Source of the DNA: Harmothoe impar
Lineage: Eukaryota; Annelida; Polychaeta; Phyllodocida; Polynoidae
Length of the DNA stretch: 64,000 bases
Reading direction: 5' to 3'
Assembly: GCA_947462335.1 (NCBI GenBank)
Contig: OX381708.1
Coordinates: 44,023,377 to 44,087,376 of the forward strand
The notes below the pieces were generated by a model that searched no databases, was not told the origin of the DNA, and saw nothing but the letters and a program-made list of their open reading frames with translations. How positions within the stretch are numbered: the stretch's first letter is position 1; the number at the start of each line of letters is the position of its first letter. The translations under genes and the position numbers were made by a program. Of this stretch, positions 42,113 to 55,138 are shown one piece after another.

Positions 42113-42995
42113 AGGACGAGGAGAGTCATACATTTAGGCATATGGGAAACCTATAGAATCAGGTTTATGGTATGAGATATATGCTATATATAGATGGACA
42201 TGCATAGTCAGCAGATCAATAGGCTTAGTTAACATAGGCAGCATTCCCAAATTGACCCAAGTGAATTACCAGATTGGACCCATATGGGCTCACTTGGTCA
42301 TCGCTGTGACAACCAGTTGGGATCTCTACCTGATTGTTATTATAACCAGGTTCAAGGTGATCAGATGGGCTCAAATTTTGCCCCAGGTGATATTGCCCTT
42401 TGGTAATTAGATGTCACCCTTTTAAAGAGAAGTGGCCTACCAACAGACATATTCGAACTTTAGGTATGAATGAAAATATTTATATCATAATTGACTGGTC
42501 TGGTCGCACGGTATAGTTTGGTGACAATTGAGAACGTGATTAGTTCAAACCCAGATGGAACCCATTGAGACAACACAGCATAGAACTTTAATTTCAACTT
42601 TAATCTTCTCGAAACATTTGTGATCTGTACCCACTGTTGGCCTACCTGGCCATGCATGATTAAAATGTATGCTTGTTTAAATGAGAAATGAGAGTGAATT
42701 AATGTAGGTGAGCAAAGCCCACATGGACGCCTCCGGATAGCCCAGACAATTATTAGTGTAGGCTGTAAATGTAAGAATCACAGGATTTTGTGAAATCCAT
42801 GTTAATTCATTGAGACTTTTTTTTCAGGAACTTTGAAACATACAGATTTAGAAAAAAATGGGTGTGAAGGTCATCGCTGGGACAGCCATGCCTGTCCATC
42901 TATATATAGCATATATCTCATACCATAAACCTGATTCTATAGGTTTCCAATATGCCTAAATGTATGACATTCCCAAACCACCTACGCTCTCCTCG
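42113..42995. mobile_element. Foldback element with arms of about 90-115 bp
   Basis: The left arm (CATACATTTAGGCATATGGG and onward to about 42210) is the inverted copy of 42880-42995 (TCATACCATAAACCTGATTC, then ATATGCCTAAATGTATGACA). The right arm has extra sequence near its outer end. There is no coding interior. Confidence 0.7.
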
Positions 42996-43645
42996 CCTTC
43001 ACAGGAGGTAGATCAAATCATTATCCTTCATGCAACCAATACAGCTCACGATATATACTTGCTTGAAAGGCAATTGTACAACAAGGAAATGTTCCTGTGA
43101 GAAGAACAACTTGATATGCACAGATTATTCTATAAAAAGTTAACTAAAAACATTTATTATTACATAATATTTTCTGTCCAACCAGTATACTCAAGTAGTG
43201 GGGCATAGTTAATATCCCCACAATGTGTGGGTGCTTAGTTATCATTAGAATTACACATTTTCCATAATTCTCTTACTTCTAAGATTAACATAAACTTGAT
43301 AAAGATAACCAACACAAGTTTTTTTATTATATAATAAATCATATCAATAATTTCTCGAAATAATTAATAAGAAAAAAATTTAAACAATATTTTCTCATCA
43401 ACCATTCAGACTCCAGTAGTGGATCATAGTCCACATTTCGCAAAGATCTGGGTGCTTAATTATCATTAGAACTACCATAAACTTTGATGACCTTTAACCT
43501 TTACGAACAAATTTACAGCCACATTTTTCCAAATCCTGATGTTCCAAGGATAAGAAATAACTTTGGTAGAATGAATTAACACGCTTTTTCATGAAATGAC
43601 ACTTACAGCCTACACTATATATGTAAGCAGACCCCCACATGGGTA

Positions 43646-43748
43646 CCCAGCTCACAAAAATACGTTATTTTACTTCAAAATAACGTTTTATAACGTTTTG
43701 CCACAATCAGGAGCCATAGAGAAACGTTATACAACGTGGTATACTGGG
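43646..43748. mobile_element. AACGTT palindromic MITE, copy a
   Basis: CCCAGCTCACAAAAATACG at the left, TATACTGGG at the right, repeated AACGTTTTATAACGTTTT inside. Related to copies at 44306-44441 and 54827-54964. Confidence 0.6.
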
Positions 43749-44305
43749 TGTACCTGCTGTGACACTTCTAATGTATGCCTCCACCTTGATGGACCTTAGA
43801 ATGAACATAGTTATATTTCATTTTTGAATTTGTCGACCATACCATAAACGTCATATTTTACCAAACATCCCCCTCAATTCAGTTTAAAACACTAGGATTC
43901 ACGGACACCAGTGAAGTGACATAATGTCCCAACGCACTCAGCAGGCCAGATTACTTTCATTGTTTGCAGGCCCGCATGTTCATCTTGCAACCAATCCTCT
44001 CTATACTTTTTATCAATGATATAATTAAAAGGTTATCTTCTATACAGGAATACAAAACAACCCGTAAATGGTATGTTTATGCCACGTATGACGTGTGGCT
44101 GACGACAACCCAAGTTCTATTAACAATGTTGTTCAATTATTATTTTGGGAAATAATCATGACAAGGGAAGTTCTTTTTTACTATATTGCCAATAAGACTT
44201 TTTCAGAAAAGAGAGTCTCTTAAGTTTTTATTATGTGATAATGTCTGTTTAAAACTCCTTTCAAATTTCAATGCCCAACAAGGAAAGAAAAACACAAGAA
44301 GCACT

Positions 44306-44441
44306 CCCAGCTATCAAAAAACGTTACTTTACGTCAAAATAACGTTTTAAAACTTTTTATAGCGTTATGTCATTGTAAGAAGCATTAGAGAAACGTTATA
44401 TAACGTTATAAAATGCTGTATAACGTTTTTTGTTTACTGGG
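44306..44441. mobile_element. AACGTT palindromic MITE, copy b
   Basis: CCCAGCTATCAAAAAACGTT at the left and TAACGTTTTTTGTTTACTGGG at the right. It is dense in AACGTT and nearly a full palindrome. Confidence 0.7.
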
Positions 44442-45039
44442 CAGGTATTTAAACACAAACTTAAAAAAATGAATCGCTCATGGGAGAGCTTGAGTATCTC
44501 TATCATTGTTTTATATTGTTTCAGTGACTGTGGAATTGATATGGACAAGGAAGATACTTACAAACAGTATGGAGGGTTTCATTTTACAACATTGTGTTTT
44601 CATCTAGATAGCTTCTACTTGAAGTACCTTGACAAGTATGTATCCTTGACCTCAGATTCACGTTGTTATTAAATAAAAGCATTTGCTTTAGCTATTGTGT
44701 AAATTGATAAACTTTTGTCGGCACTAGGCCCTATGATAATGGCAGTTAAATCAAGAGAAAAATAAGTTCCATGTTCCCGAATTACTGCTTCGAGATAACA
44801 GCGAAGATGTATCCCTTATGACACAACTATACCATAGGTGACTTGTAAGGACAGCATATATATGTATACCCATGAAGAGGGTTTCCCAGGGGCTTATATC
44901 TATACAGCACTACTATATTTGACTTGCTGCCCTGAATCGAGGCTACATGCTTTGTAATGGGTTACTTCTACACTATATTCGATAACAGACGGGTGTATGA
45001 ATTATTAGGAAAGTGCACTAAGAGGAGGTAGGGTGGTAG

Positions 45040-45530
45040 TTCCATATTTTGAAAAGTACAAAAGTCCAACATCGATAGACCGGTGCGTAATACGGACGGA
45101 ATTGCCGTCAACGAACAAGTCTACTTTTATGATATCTCGGAATTACCAACAGTGGGAACGATGGATACCCACGCACAGCGATGATCATTCATTGTGGACG
45201 CTGCACATTAAAGCCAGCAGGATCGTGTGTGGGAGGACGTTTGTCGTCTGCCATCCATCAGAGACGCTACATGGCAACCGTCACGAGGCGGGAACTATAC
45301 AGGGCGGGAGAGCGCCACGGACCAGGGAGGGCATCGCTCACTTAAAGTACTCCAGTATGAAATATACCTAAAAGGCCGCATTAGTATGAAATGCCCGGAT
45401 AGAGCCTTGATTCTGGAGGTTGTTACAAATGTCGTCCGCTGCCGTCAGTGGCTCCACGACGCGGGACGCTCCCATATTCCGTTTTCTTTTCAAAGAAGGG
45501 CCCAGTAAAGTAGCGTGGGCTTGCGCAAAT
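45040..45530. promoter_or_regulatory. CpG-rich island with a minus-strand mini frame
   Basis: About 490 bp with far more CpG than the neighbouring sequence. On the minus strand an ATG at 45475 opens a 35-residue frame ending at 45368; its C-terminus (IRAFHTNAAF) resembles mitochondrial presequences. The stop codon is immediately followed by GTATAT, a possible splice donor. The + strand also has a 93-residue frame (45227-45508) with no recognised family. Promoter, first exon or decayed retrocopy are all possible. Confidence 0.3.
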
Positions 45531-45947
45531 CGTGTGTAGGCCTTTACATTTATAAGGGCACCTAATAGTTGGCTTGTGGCTTGTGTATACACAATGTTAG
45601 GGGCCATTCAAATATGACGTCATCATATTTTAGGCATTTTCAAGACCCCCACTCCCTGTGTCATCCTTTTCCCTTTCGTGCAATGGTACGTAGTATAATT
45701 ATGAACAGCATGGTCATGTCACTATTCTCCATTTACCCCAGTGCCCCCTATTAAAGGGAATTGCTGGTTCCTACACAAAAGCCACCTGGCGGCAAAAATC
45801 GAAGCTCATGAAAAGTATTCTTTAAGGTGTATTCATATTCCTACATAGACCACTTTCCCTAAATCAACTATTTGTATTTGCTATTTTGACAGTATACCTC
45901 CATTGTTCACATAGGCATAGCCCCTTACCGCAAGGTCACCCTCGAAT

Positions 45948-46372
45948 AGGCCTGTGTCCACTATACGACAAAGAATGTGGAATATATGGTCGTTTTGACG
46001 TCCAGAAATATGTACATATCTGGGAATACATTTTGTAGATATATTCTACTTTAACTGCAGGTATGCTGTGTCCACTAGGCATTATAAATTACTGCCCAGA
46101 CTGCCCAGGGCAAACATTGACGAGGTCTTACAATAGAATAAAGAGCATATATTCCAATTTCTGCACTAAAAATCAAACATGTTAGATATTCAAATGCCCA
46201 CTTTTGACGTCCATTTTTGACCCCTGCATATTGCTATTCCACTTTTGTATTTGAGAATTTTGTCGTCCAGCTGTGTCCACAGGGAGACAAAACATATATT
46301 TTGTATTTGTATTCAAATTCACGTTTTAACGGACGACAAACGACCTCATATATGCTAGTGGACACAGGCCTT
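45948..46372. mobile_element. Inverted-repeat element with GGCCTGTGTCCACTA ends
   Basis: GGCCTGTGTCCACTATACGA at the left and its counterpart CTAGTGGACACAGGCC at the right. CTGTGTCCAC occurs twice more inside (about 46068 and 46270). The pairing of GTCGTTT and GACGTCC motifs continues inward from both ends. Confidence 0.7.
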
Positions 46373-46374
46373 TT

Positions 46375-49300
46375 GCTGGGAAATGACTCGAGCGTTTTAA
46401 ATGCACCATCACATTTATTCTAGACCGCCTGTCCCTTTGGTTTATAGTGTTAACTGTACTGTATCAGTAAATGAAAAGCACTTCGTTACAATTATGACCA
46501 TTTCCCTACATACGTTAACACCCTTGCATAACACTCTCGCCATGTCGTTGTCCTAAGTATTGTATATGTCCTTGTATAAATGAGTTGCCATTTATACAAA
46601 TTATGGTTTACTGTAAGTGTATTCACAGTACCCAGGGTATTCGTCTTAGATTAATTGCCATCGTACATATTCATGACAGCTATCCCTACCCTTTGAGGGC
46701 GACTAGAAAAATAAGTTTCTGTTGATGAAGATGAGATTCTGCGCTTTCAATATCCTCCCTCTGCAGGAGAGATCAAAGCCCATATCATACTGCATCAACT
46801 ATATTCGATGCTCCCCACCCATGGCATCAACTATAGTTGATGATAGCGCAGGGTGTATCGACCAAGCGGGTACATATCCCTATACATATTTGGGAATTAC
46901 CAGGGAAATACTCAAATTACCTTTTGACTCTTTGAATCAATCAGGCATGCCCTTAAAAAACTATTTAGAGGTATTGCATAAGAATTCACTGATTTATGAT
47001 TTTAAACATCTTGGCCACCATATTAAATCTCTCAAACCCCTCAGTGATGCCAGCTGGGCATTGTCAAGATTCTGGAAGTACATGACATTCTGTACCTAAA
47101 CTAGTAATAACCTCTACGGAGCTTTTTTCTGCAACTTTTTTCAACTAGCTGCAGGGATGAATCTAGAGCCCGCAAGTCAACTAAAATCTAAACCATGTAA
47201 CATCTATACTATGGATTATTACTGGAAGCCCCGATCAAAGAAACAGTGAGCAAATACCCCAATTTGCTAGTGATTATTCTTAAAGGAGAACTGACGATGT
47301 AGTTGCGGGAGAACGATTTGTGGATGCCTTTGGGGAACAATAGATCCTAATCAGCACTAGAAGAAAACCATTGGTATTGACTCCGCGGCAATAAACACAT
47401 AAGAATCACAATTACCGCCCACGACTCTCCTTTCTGACCCAGTCAAACTCTGCACTCTTGCTACTTATTATGTCCCTTTTAATTCAGGCCGAATGATAAT
47501 CAAAATTGTCCTGGATGTTAAATTTACGCACAATTGTTGATTAATATTTTAGTATATTCAGGTAACACTGGTGTTGTCTGACAAACTATGAAGATAAATT
47601 GTGTCAACCTGACTCTCCGCCAAAGAAAATCAGATAATGCAGAAGCATGGATGGGGTTGGGGTTGGTTGGGCAATGATGGCACAAGTGGATATACTCCGG
47701 TGGGAGCGTGGTCAATAAAATCTGTCCAACCTTAAAAGGGTCAATCTTAAAAACGTTACAATCTTAAATTTAAGATTCGAAACACCAGGTGGCACCCCTG
47801 TTTTATACCTGGCACAGTTGGCCATAGTTGTGTTTGATATCAGTTTCGAAAAAAGGAAAGGAAATGGGGTTCGGGGACAGAGCCCCCGATATAATACAAT
47901 AATATTACCAACAATAAATTAATTAGAGTAAAAAAAAAACAGGTGGCACCACCTTATGTTAATCAAGTATACTAAATGTCTTCAGTGTTCTGTAGATAAT
48001 CTCAAATGATCTTAAATAAATTGAATTTCAGATTGGATAGATTTTACAATGTCAATACATTGTTTGTCCCCACAAGTGACTCTGAGAACGCTCACTTTAG
48101 CAACAAGGGACAAACTGACCAAGTGATTAGATGCCGCCCATAATACCTGTACTCTTAAAAGGACAATATTTCCTGTATGATTAATCAGTTTCCATGTCTA
48201 CTCTCTATGTCACTGTAAGTCATATTTTCAGGAAATGCTTTCGGCCATCGGACCTGTGTGCCTCAAAACTCTACACTATCTGAAAGGTTAGAACTTATAA
48301 TTGTGTCCCTCAAGGTCCATTATGACAAAAATACACATAGTTGTATGGCTAAGGCCAGTATCATTAGAGTTGCTATTTGTTGTAGTTACAATAGATCTTG
48401 AAAGATACAATATTGGTTATGATAATATGCTATATATGGCGTTGAAGCCGCCAATTCCGATGGCCAAGAGCGCCTTGCCTGTTTGGCCAGGGGCAAGAGG
48501 TGCCTTGCATTGGTAACCCAGGAACACTCGATTATCTTCGTCAAAATTAAAGCACTCAGTTTTATAGTTAGATCCACCTTTCTGATAATCACCATTCTTA
48601 TGCAATTACTCTACATCTATCTAGCTAACGGACATCTATGTCAGCAATATTGGCTTAACAGGGTTGCTACACCTTTATTTTCTTATATTCTAAATGCCAG
48701 TAACAGGTACAATGTATTGGTATAACGCAATACCGATATCATATATATTTTCGTGGGCGGGGCGGGGCGGGGGGGGGGGTGATCTTCGAAAGCATGAAAG
48801 GTTTATCTAGCCCCTGACCCTTTTGGAATAAAATAGACTTAAGAGATTCGGCTTAGGATGAAAAATTGGGGTCTGGATATGATGTAATGATAGATTGAGA
48901 GGTGGTGGGTGGGTGTTTTATGTATTGGGGACATTTGTCATGATGGAGATCATTATAACACACCGATATATACATTCATTCTATATCCGTATACTTCACA
49001 TGCCTACCATTGTCAATCGTTGGACACATGTTATAGATTATCGCAAGGTTAGAGACCCTTGTCCTGAAGGTTACATGACACAATTCTGAATGTAGCCCAG
49101 GATGTTGGATAACACATTTGGATATGAGACCTCTCTAGCATTGCATTGGTTATACCTTGACCATTATGGTGCAAAATAATGTGCATATGGATGATTGAAT
49201 AGTCTGTCATACAACACAGGTAATAGAAGTAACGCCTTCATATTTGGTAAGTGCATTGTATGGTCAACATAATACCCATTCTCTATGTATGATACTTCAA

Positions 49301-50640
49301 CAGCCCATGCAGTGCATCTAAATTACCTATTTGTTAACAGGGATAATATCAGCAATATCTGGCATAATAAAACATCCCAGTCAGCATTTCTCACTGGGGC
49401 CCACACAGGTCTAAGATGGGCTTACCCAGATTTTAAGTGAGCGTATCCACATGGGCTTAGGGCAGGGCCATGTAGGCTTGCTGAAATCCTTTTTTTTTTT
49501 TGGGGGGGGGGGGTGATTGTATCTCTAGACCCTGAAAATGTGGATTTAGACAGCTACAATGACTCAATAATATCATTTCTCACCAAAATATGGCCAAATT
49601 CATGATTTTCAGTAATGGCTGCCATTATCGGGCCCTATTTCAAAGAAAAATGATTTCTGCGCGTGGCATCCACCCTAAACCTGATCAGTATAGGTCATAC
49701 TTAAAGTCTGGCATGGATGTCACCCTGTAACATTCCGTTCCTCCTAAAGTGATTTCTAGACGTCTTTTGAAATTCTGCCTCCAGTCTATATGGGTTTAAT
49801 CGGCTGAAGTTCCCCTGTGAACGGTGGCCATAATGTTATACATGTATATGAAATGTTTGGACTCAAACGGCCGAACCTCCCTGGTGGGTATATATAGTGG
49901 CTAATAACTAGTATAAGAAAATCAAACGAGTCCCTCAATAACACCTTTATATTAGATATAGATCTGCTTGTCCTGCTAAAGACTGCCTTACACTGTAAAT
50001 GGATAGGTTTAATCAGTCGGAGGACCCCAGTGAACGATGGCCAGCAGTAATTCAAGATAGTAATTCAACCTGAATTCAAACTGAATTGAACCCAGATGCA
50101 CTACACATAACATCACAGTTACAAACAACTTGGGGTACATTTTACTCATGGACATTCAACTGGTATCATATCAAGAACGAGTAATTTGATCATTATGTTT
50201 TCTTCATTGTAAATTCCAAACAAACCTACCATGGCAAAATGAAGGCAGTATATTTTTCGATTATTGGACATGATTTATGTTGAGAGAAATTTGAATTGTT
50301 AGATCACTTTTTCCCGATGGCAAGATGAAAAGGCTCACATGCAGCAGAAGATGTTTCACATTATTAGTAGTTTTCACAGTGTTATAACTTGCTATAAGCA
50401 AATTGAATTGTGTATTAATACATGAACTCCAATCTACGTCACATGTCTATACAATGGCTCCCGTAATGGCTTATAATTAATTACATGTACAAAAATGTCT
50501 TAACAAATATACACAAAGCACATAACTTTTGAAACTGTCATTGCAAGCTTGAGAATCCCTCTAAAATAAGGAGTGTGGCATTTAAGGATGGTAACTTGAT
50601 AGGAGGCGTGTGGATATGATGCAGACTTGGATAAACAGAG
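46375..50640. other. Intergenic, no gene recognised
   Basis: A G-run at 48756-48779. A direct repeat of a GGGTTTAATCGGCTGAAG-like phrase occurs at 49792 and 50006. A 125-residue open frame at 46722-47099 has no motif, no codon-like composition and no splicing context, so I do not call it. Confidence 0.5.
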
Positions 50641-50650
50641 TGAGGCTGGT

Positions 50651-52100
50651 GTACAACCGCTATGTGTATCATAACCGATATGTGTATCACCAGCATATAA
50701 TTATCGGTTGACCATCCAACCGGTATCTGTATTTTAAAAAAGCTATCTGTAGTAACCATCCAACCGCTATCTGTCGTAACCAACGCTATCTGTTACAACT
50801 TCTGGATTATTGTGAATAGGCACATCCAACCACTATCTGTATCAATAAACACCCGTATCAAATCACTAGTCTGACAAATTATCTTTGCACATTCATGATT
50901 ATAACAATAATCATAGTGATACCATTGTGTATTTGGAGTCACCACAACCCCTTTAAAGACCTTTATCAAGTGGCCACCATTCAATACTTTTCTTTTAAAG
51001 CTTAAGTTGAAGCCCACATCAAGGGGTTCTCATATGGCTATTTTGCTACTTCCTGTATAAGGATCATGGCACAGATAACCCTTTAAGGGCCGCATAGTGC
51101 ACTAAAGTAGAGTACCGGAAGTAGTGATGTCCACAGCCCTGTCCTACCCCAATGTCCTGCCCTACACATGTTCCCTGATTATATCCTGACCTTACTTGAC
51201 CTTTTATAAGTTGCCTGGCTCCGGAATGTTATGTTTGATACAAATAGCGGTGCTACTACAGATAGAGGTTATCAAGCTAACAACTATCTGTATCAATGTG
51301 CCTAAAATGTTTTAAAGTTTACAACACAAAATGTCACCGTCAATATTTTACCATCAAAATAGGTGCTGTCAACTTATTCATGGGAAAAAAACTGCCATTT
51401 CTGTTTAGTTTTTTTCTACCGGTTTCTCCCCAAATTGAACAGATTTGGAAAACTTGACATTTTAATGATTTTGACACTTTATTCACCAAATTGGCTACTT
51501 TTAGGAAATTTGACTTTTAAACTTTTTTTTGACACTTTTCTCGCCAAATTTGCCATTCTTAGGTCATTTGACTTTTATCTCATTCTTGACACTTTTCTGC
51601 CCAAATTGGCCATTATCAGAGAGAAATGACAGTTTCAAGATTTTTTCTCTTTCCCGCCGAATCGCCCATTTTCCAGAAAATTTACGTTTTCAAATGAAAA
51701 ACATCCTTTTTTCAGATTAAAACAATTGTAAGGGAAGTGGTTACCACCCCCTTCCGCGCACCGAACCGACCCAGTAACGTACGGCGCGGTCAGATTGTCA
51801 GACGGGGAAGTAGCTCAGTTGGTAGAGCAGCAGGTAACGTGATATGAGGGTCGTGGGTTTGAGTCCCGCTTTCTCCAGATGATCTTTCCGCGACCGTCAC
51901 ACAATGTTTGAAACAAAGTCGCTGTCAAACCAATTTTGATACACTTAGCATTGGGAGGAACACCAAATATGCTTGATACAGATAACTACACCTTGTTGAT
52001 ACACATGATTTGATACACATGACTTTTTTTTATACAGATAATGGTTGGATGTTGTTGTTACAGATAACGGTTCTGATACAGATAGTGGTTGTACAACTGG
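50651..52100. mobile_element. 1.45-kb inverted-repeat element with dispersed CTATCTGTATCA motifs
   Basis: The ends GTACAACCGCTATGTGTATC and, in reverse complement, GTACAACCACTATCTGTATC match. Further copies of ACCGCTATCTGTATCA-like sequence lie at 50675, 50720, 50765, 50785, 50830 and 51285, and inverted at 51240, 51978, 52034 and 52060. Such subterminal repeats usually bind a transposase. No transposase is encoded. Confidence 0.65.
51804..51877 (+). pseudogene. tRNA-like sequence, probable tRNA pseudogene
   Basis: 74 nt. The acceptor stem pairs fully (GGGGAAG with TTTCTCC, two G-U pairs). The D-stem GCTC/GAGC and T-stem GTGGG/CCCGC are intact, with TAGCTCAGTTGGTAGAGCA and a near B-box. The anticodon arm (27-43) does not pair, so it is unlikely to be functional. 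It lies inside the 50651-52100 element. Confidence 0.5.
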
Positions 52101-52175
52101 CAAGAAGGACACTAACAGTGGGCCGAACTATGAAAAATACGTTTGACATGTGAAATTTCACCAAGAAGTGTCCAA

Positions 52176-52792
52176 GGGGGCCGAACCATAAAGATTTTCA
52201 CGTCTCTAACGTGACAGTTTTGCAACACATAAAAAAGTCATGTTTCAAACGTGACAGACACATTTTGCCCACATTTTGCCAACGTTTGATATGAGGGAAG
52301 TATTTCCTACATTCCCGTTTTTTGTCACTTAAAAGTTAAAATATTCTTCTTATTTATTTCCATCCAAATCAACAAGGATTGATGAATAGATCGTGTGCAA
52401 TGACTGGGATATCTCTTGGTAAAATTTTGGTATCAATTGTAGGTTATAAGCATCATTCAACTTTCCAGACGTCACCAAGACGTGACTGTCACATCCCAAA
52501 ATGTGAAGGTGTCGCAAATACCACATCCAGACGTGAATTCATGTCCCAAGCATGATATTTTTAATGGTTCGGTCCCCAGCATTGCACAGGACCTATGCAT
52601 CAATTCTTGTTGATTTGTACGGAAATAAATATTTTAGCTATTAAGTGACAAAAAACTGGATGGAATGTAGGAAATACTTCCCATGTATCAAACGTTGGCA
52701 AAACGTGTCTGACACGTTTGAAATGTGACTTCTTTATGGGTTGCAAAACTGTCACGTTAGAGACGTGGAAATCTTTATGGTTCGGCCCCCTG
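52176..52792. mobile_element. Long-TIR foldback element, GGGGGCCGAACCATAAAG ends
   Basis: The left arm 52176-52360 and the right arm 52610-52792 are inverted copies over about 180 bp (ATAAAGATTTTCACGTCTCT, CGTGACAGTTTTGCAAC, GGGAAGTATTTCCTACATTC). The spacer is about 250 bp. A degenerate partial repeat, GGGCCGAACTATGAAAAATA, lies just outside at about 52121. Confidence 0.8.
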
Positions 52793-54080
52793 ACCAGGAG
52801 ATCTGAAGGAATGAGGTGCATGCTCTGTGTAGCATTGCTGGACCATTAATCCGTTCATACTTTTCATTATCTACACCTTTAAATTAAGAATTTGGTTACA
52901 GCAGACAACGTTATCCAAAAATTAGTTACTGATAAACACAGAGCTCCTATTCGATGCCGAGCAAATGTTTGGGTATTACGTCACAAAGATGTCTGTAAGC
53001 AGAAATGTGCATGTCCTGCAATTCTAGCTTCGCACCTGACTCTACCTAGCAAGATTGGGCCGACCATAGAAATGTTTTCCAATTTTGAAAAGAAATGTTT
53101 TTTTGTGACATTTTCGGGTTTAAATAGTTTATAGGCCTCAACACGCAAAAAAAACCAACAAAATTCCGAACCATCTTCCCTAGATTTCCAGACCATATTA
53201 CCTAAAACATACCTTTTATTTTTGTGGACTTATTGCTGTCTGTGGTAGACTAGATATATATAGATCACACACATTATCGGAATTTGCACAATATTGAAAC
53301 TCCTACATGTATGCTCATAAAATGTATTATAAAATATATCAGTGTACCTCTCAAACAGAAAGGTAGGGCAAGAAATGTACCTGCAACAACATTATTTTGT
53401 ATCATCTGGGGCCCAGGCAGCCAAAGCTCAAATGTTTTATTAAAGCAGAGGCATTTCTGCCACACCTTATTCAGAGCTACATACAGGTCTGAGATGCACG
53501 TGGGTTCTCCCTGACTGTTTTCACACCTCCAAGTTGCAGTACAGCATCCTCCAACATCACTAAAATATATATTCATATCCTATGTTTGTAGCTATAATAA
53601 AAACAGGTAGGAATTCCTAAACTGTGGAATCTAACTATGGTGCAATTCCGGAATTGCCATGTGCAGCTCCGGAATTGTACAGGGGCAATCATAGAATCAT
53701 AGAACCCAGACAATCATCAAATATCTGTCAATAAAATCCAGCAAGTTCCCCATGTACATTCTCTATATAACAGTTGGAGTTAGTCTGGGGACAGTTAATA
53801 GTGGTAGGGGAGGGTGTTTTGGTCAAGGCTGGGTATTTGGTAGGTGGTTTTGAAGGGCATTTGAAGTACTGGAAAGGCTAGGCTGTGATTGACAGACTCT
53901 GTTAACATGATTACCCAATCACCTCAGTGGGTGTGAGTAGATAGTGAACCAATTGCCCCAATCATGAGTATTAGGCCTATAAGTAAAGTACATTCAATGT
54001 GCCATAAAAAGTTCCAAGTTCATATGAGCACTTGATGTTATGGTCTGGGAACAGGTGAGGGCATCCTCTGATTGCTTCAA

Positions 54081-54252
54081 TGTCTCATGAGATTGTAACA
54101 ATTCAAACGTCTTTGATCTGGTGTAGTCTTTGACCGGTGTAGTCTTTGTCAAGCGGGGAAATAGTGCAACCATATGTTGCCCGGTCAAAGACTACACCGG
54201 TCAAAGACTGCACCATGTCAAAGATGTTTAAATTGTTACAATCTCATGAGAC
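54081..54252. repeat. 172-bp palindrome
   Basis: TGTCTCATGAGATTGTAACA at the left and its inverted copy TGTTACAATCTCATGAGACA at the right. The arms continue through CTTTGACCGGTGTAGTCTTTG to a small loop near 54160. The arms are about 65-80 bp with a few mismatches. Confidence 0.8.
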
Positions 54253-54826
54253 ACAGCCATGTATGGCTGGATGACTGCATTTCTGAGTGGTAATCTAACA
54301 GTAATAATTAAAATGTCACCCCCTAAGAGGGGACTTTCATAACAGTGTCTGTGACACACAGCTGCACCAAAATGCTGACCTGCAGTATGCACTGCGCACA
54401 GGGGCTCACCCAGTGGTCTCTGGAGTCACCATCTCTGGTGATCAGATTTGCGTTGAATGTCAGTTCTTCTTTACAGTAAAGGTATACTCACTGTCATCTC
54501 TCATATTTCATCCAGTTCTGATATCTATGGGTCCAATCAGAGTATTGAAAAGAGGGAAAATCTCAACAAAAAGTGGTTTGGCCATACACTATATGATACA
54601 TGGCTCAGATTTCTAATAAGATTTAATTTGACATGTTCAAGACATTGGAGTCTACACTGTAAGAAAGCCGTTTAGATCATAAACACAATCCTGCCCGTGT
54701 TTGTCCACACAATATATTCCTAAACATGTTTAGTTCGATAGTATGATTCATGTGTTTAGTAGAATAAAAAGTCTAGAAATGCAAGCATTTAGCATATTAT
54801 TGTGTATATCTGCCAGCCAGCTAACA

Positions 54827-54964
54827 AAAAAGCGTTATTTTACGTCACAATAACGTTTTAAATTTTATATAACATTATGTCATACTAAAGAGCCTTAGGA
54901 AAACGTTGACATATGACGTTATATAACGTTATAAAATGGTGTATAACGTTATTTGTTTACTGGG
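54827..54964. mobile_element. AACGTT palindromic MITE, copy c
   Basis: CCAGCTAACAAAAAAGCG at the left, AACGTTATTTGTTTACTGGG at the right, the same inner motifs as copies a and b. It ends 30 bp before the LTR element. Confidence 0.7.
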
Positions 54965-54994
54965 CAAGGCTCGATGGGGTGTGTCTAAATACAT

Positions 54995-55138
54995 TGTTGT
55001 GTACTCACGTATATGGACTACAACAATGTTTACTTGCTGTGCCAATCCTCATGAACGGCGCCACCTACAAGTAACCATTGGTGAGATAACTATGCTGCTG
55101 GTTCCCGCAATAAACCATGTTACTTCACGAATATAACA
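54995..55138 (+). repeat. 5' LTR, 144 bp
   Basis: Starts TGTTGTGTACTCACGTATAT and ends CACGAATATAACA. It lacks about 19 bp (CTGATATGATTCCGTTCAT) present in the 3' LTR, and has a few substitutions. Confidence 0.85.

Noticed and set aside
46722..47099. 125-residue open frame
   Set aside because: No recognisable motif, no conserved neighbours and ordinary AT-rich composition; probably chance.
51804..51877. Functional tRNA gene
   Set aside because: Acceptor, D and T stems pair, but the anticodon stem does not, and it lies inside a transposon-like element.
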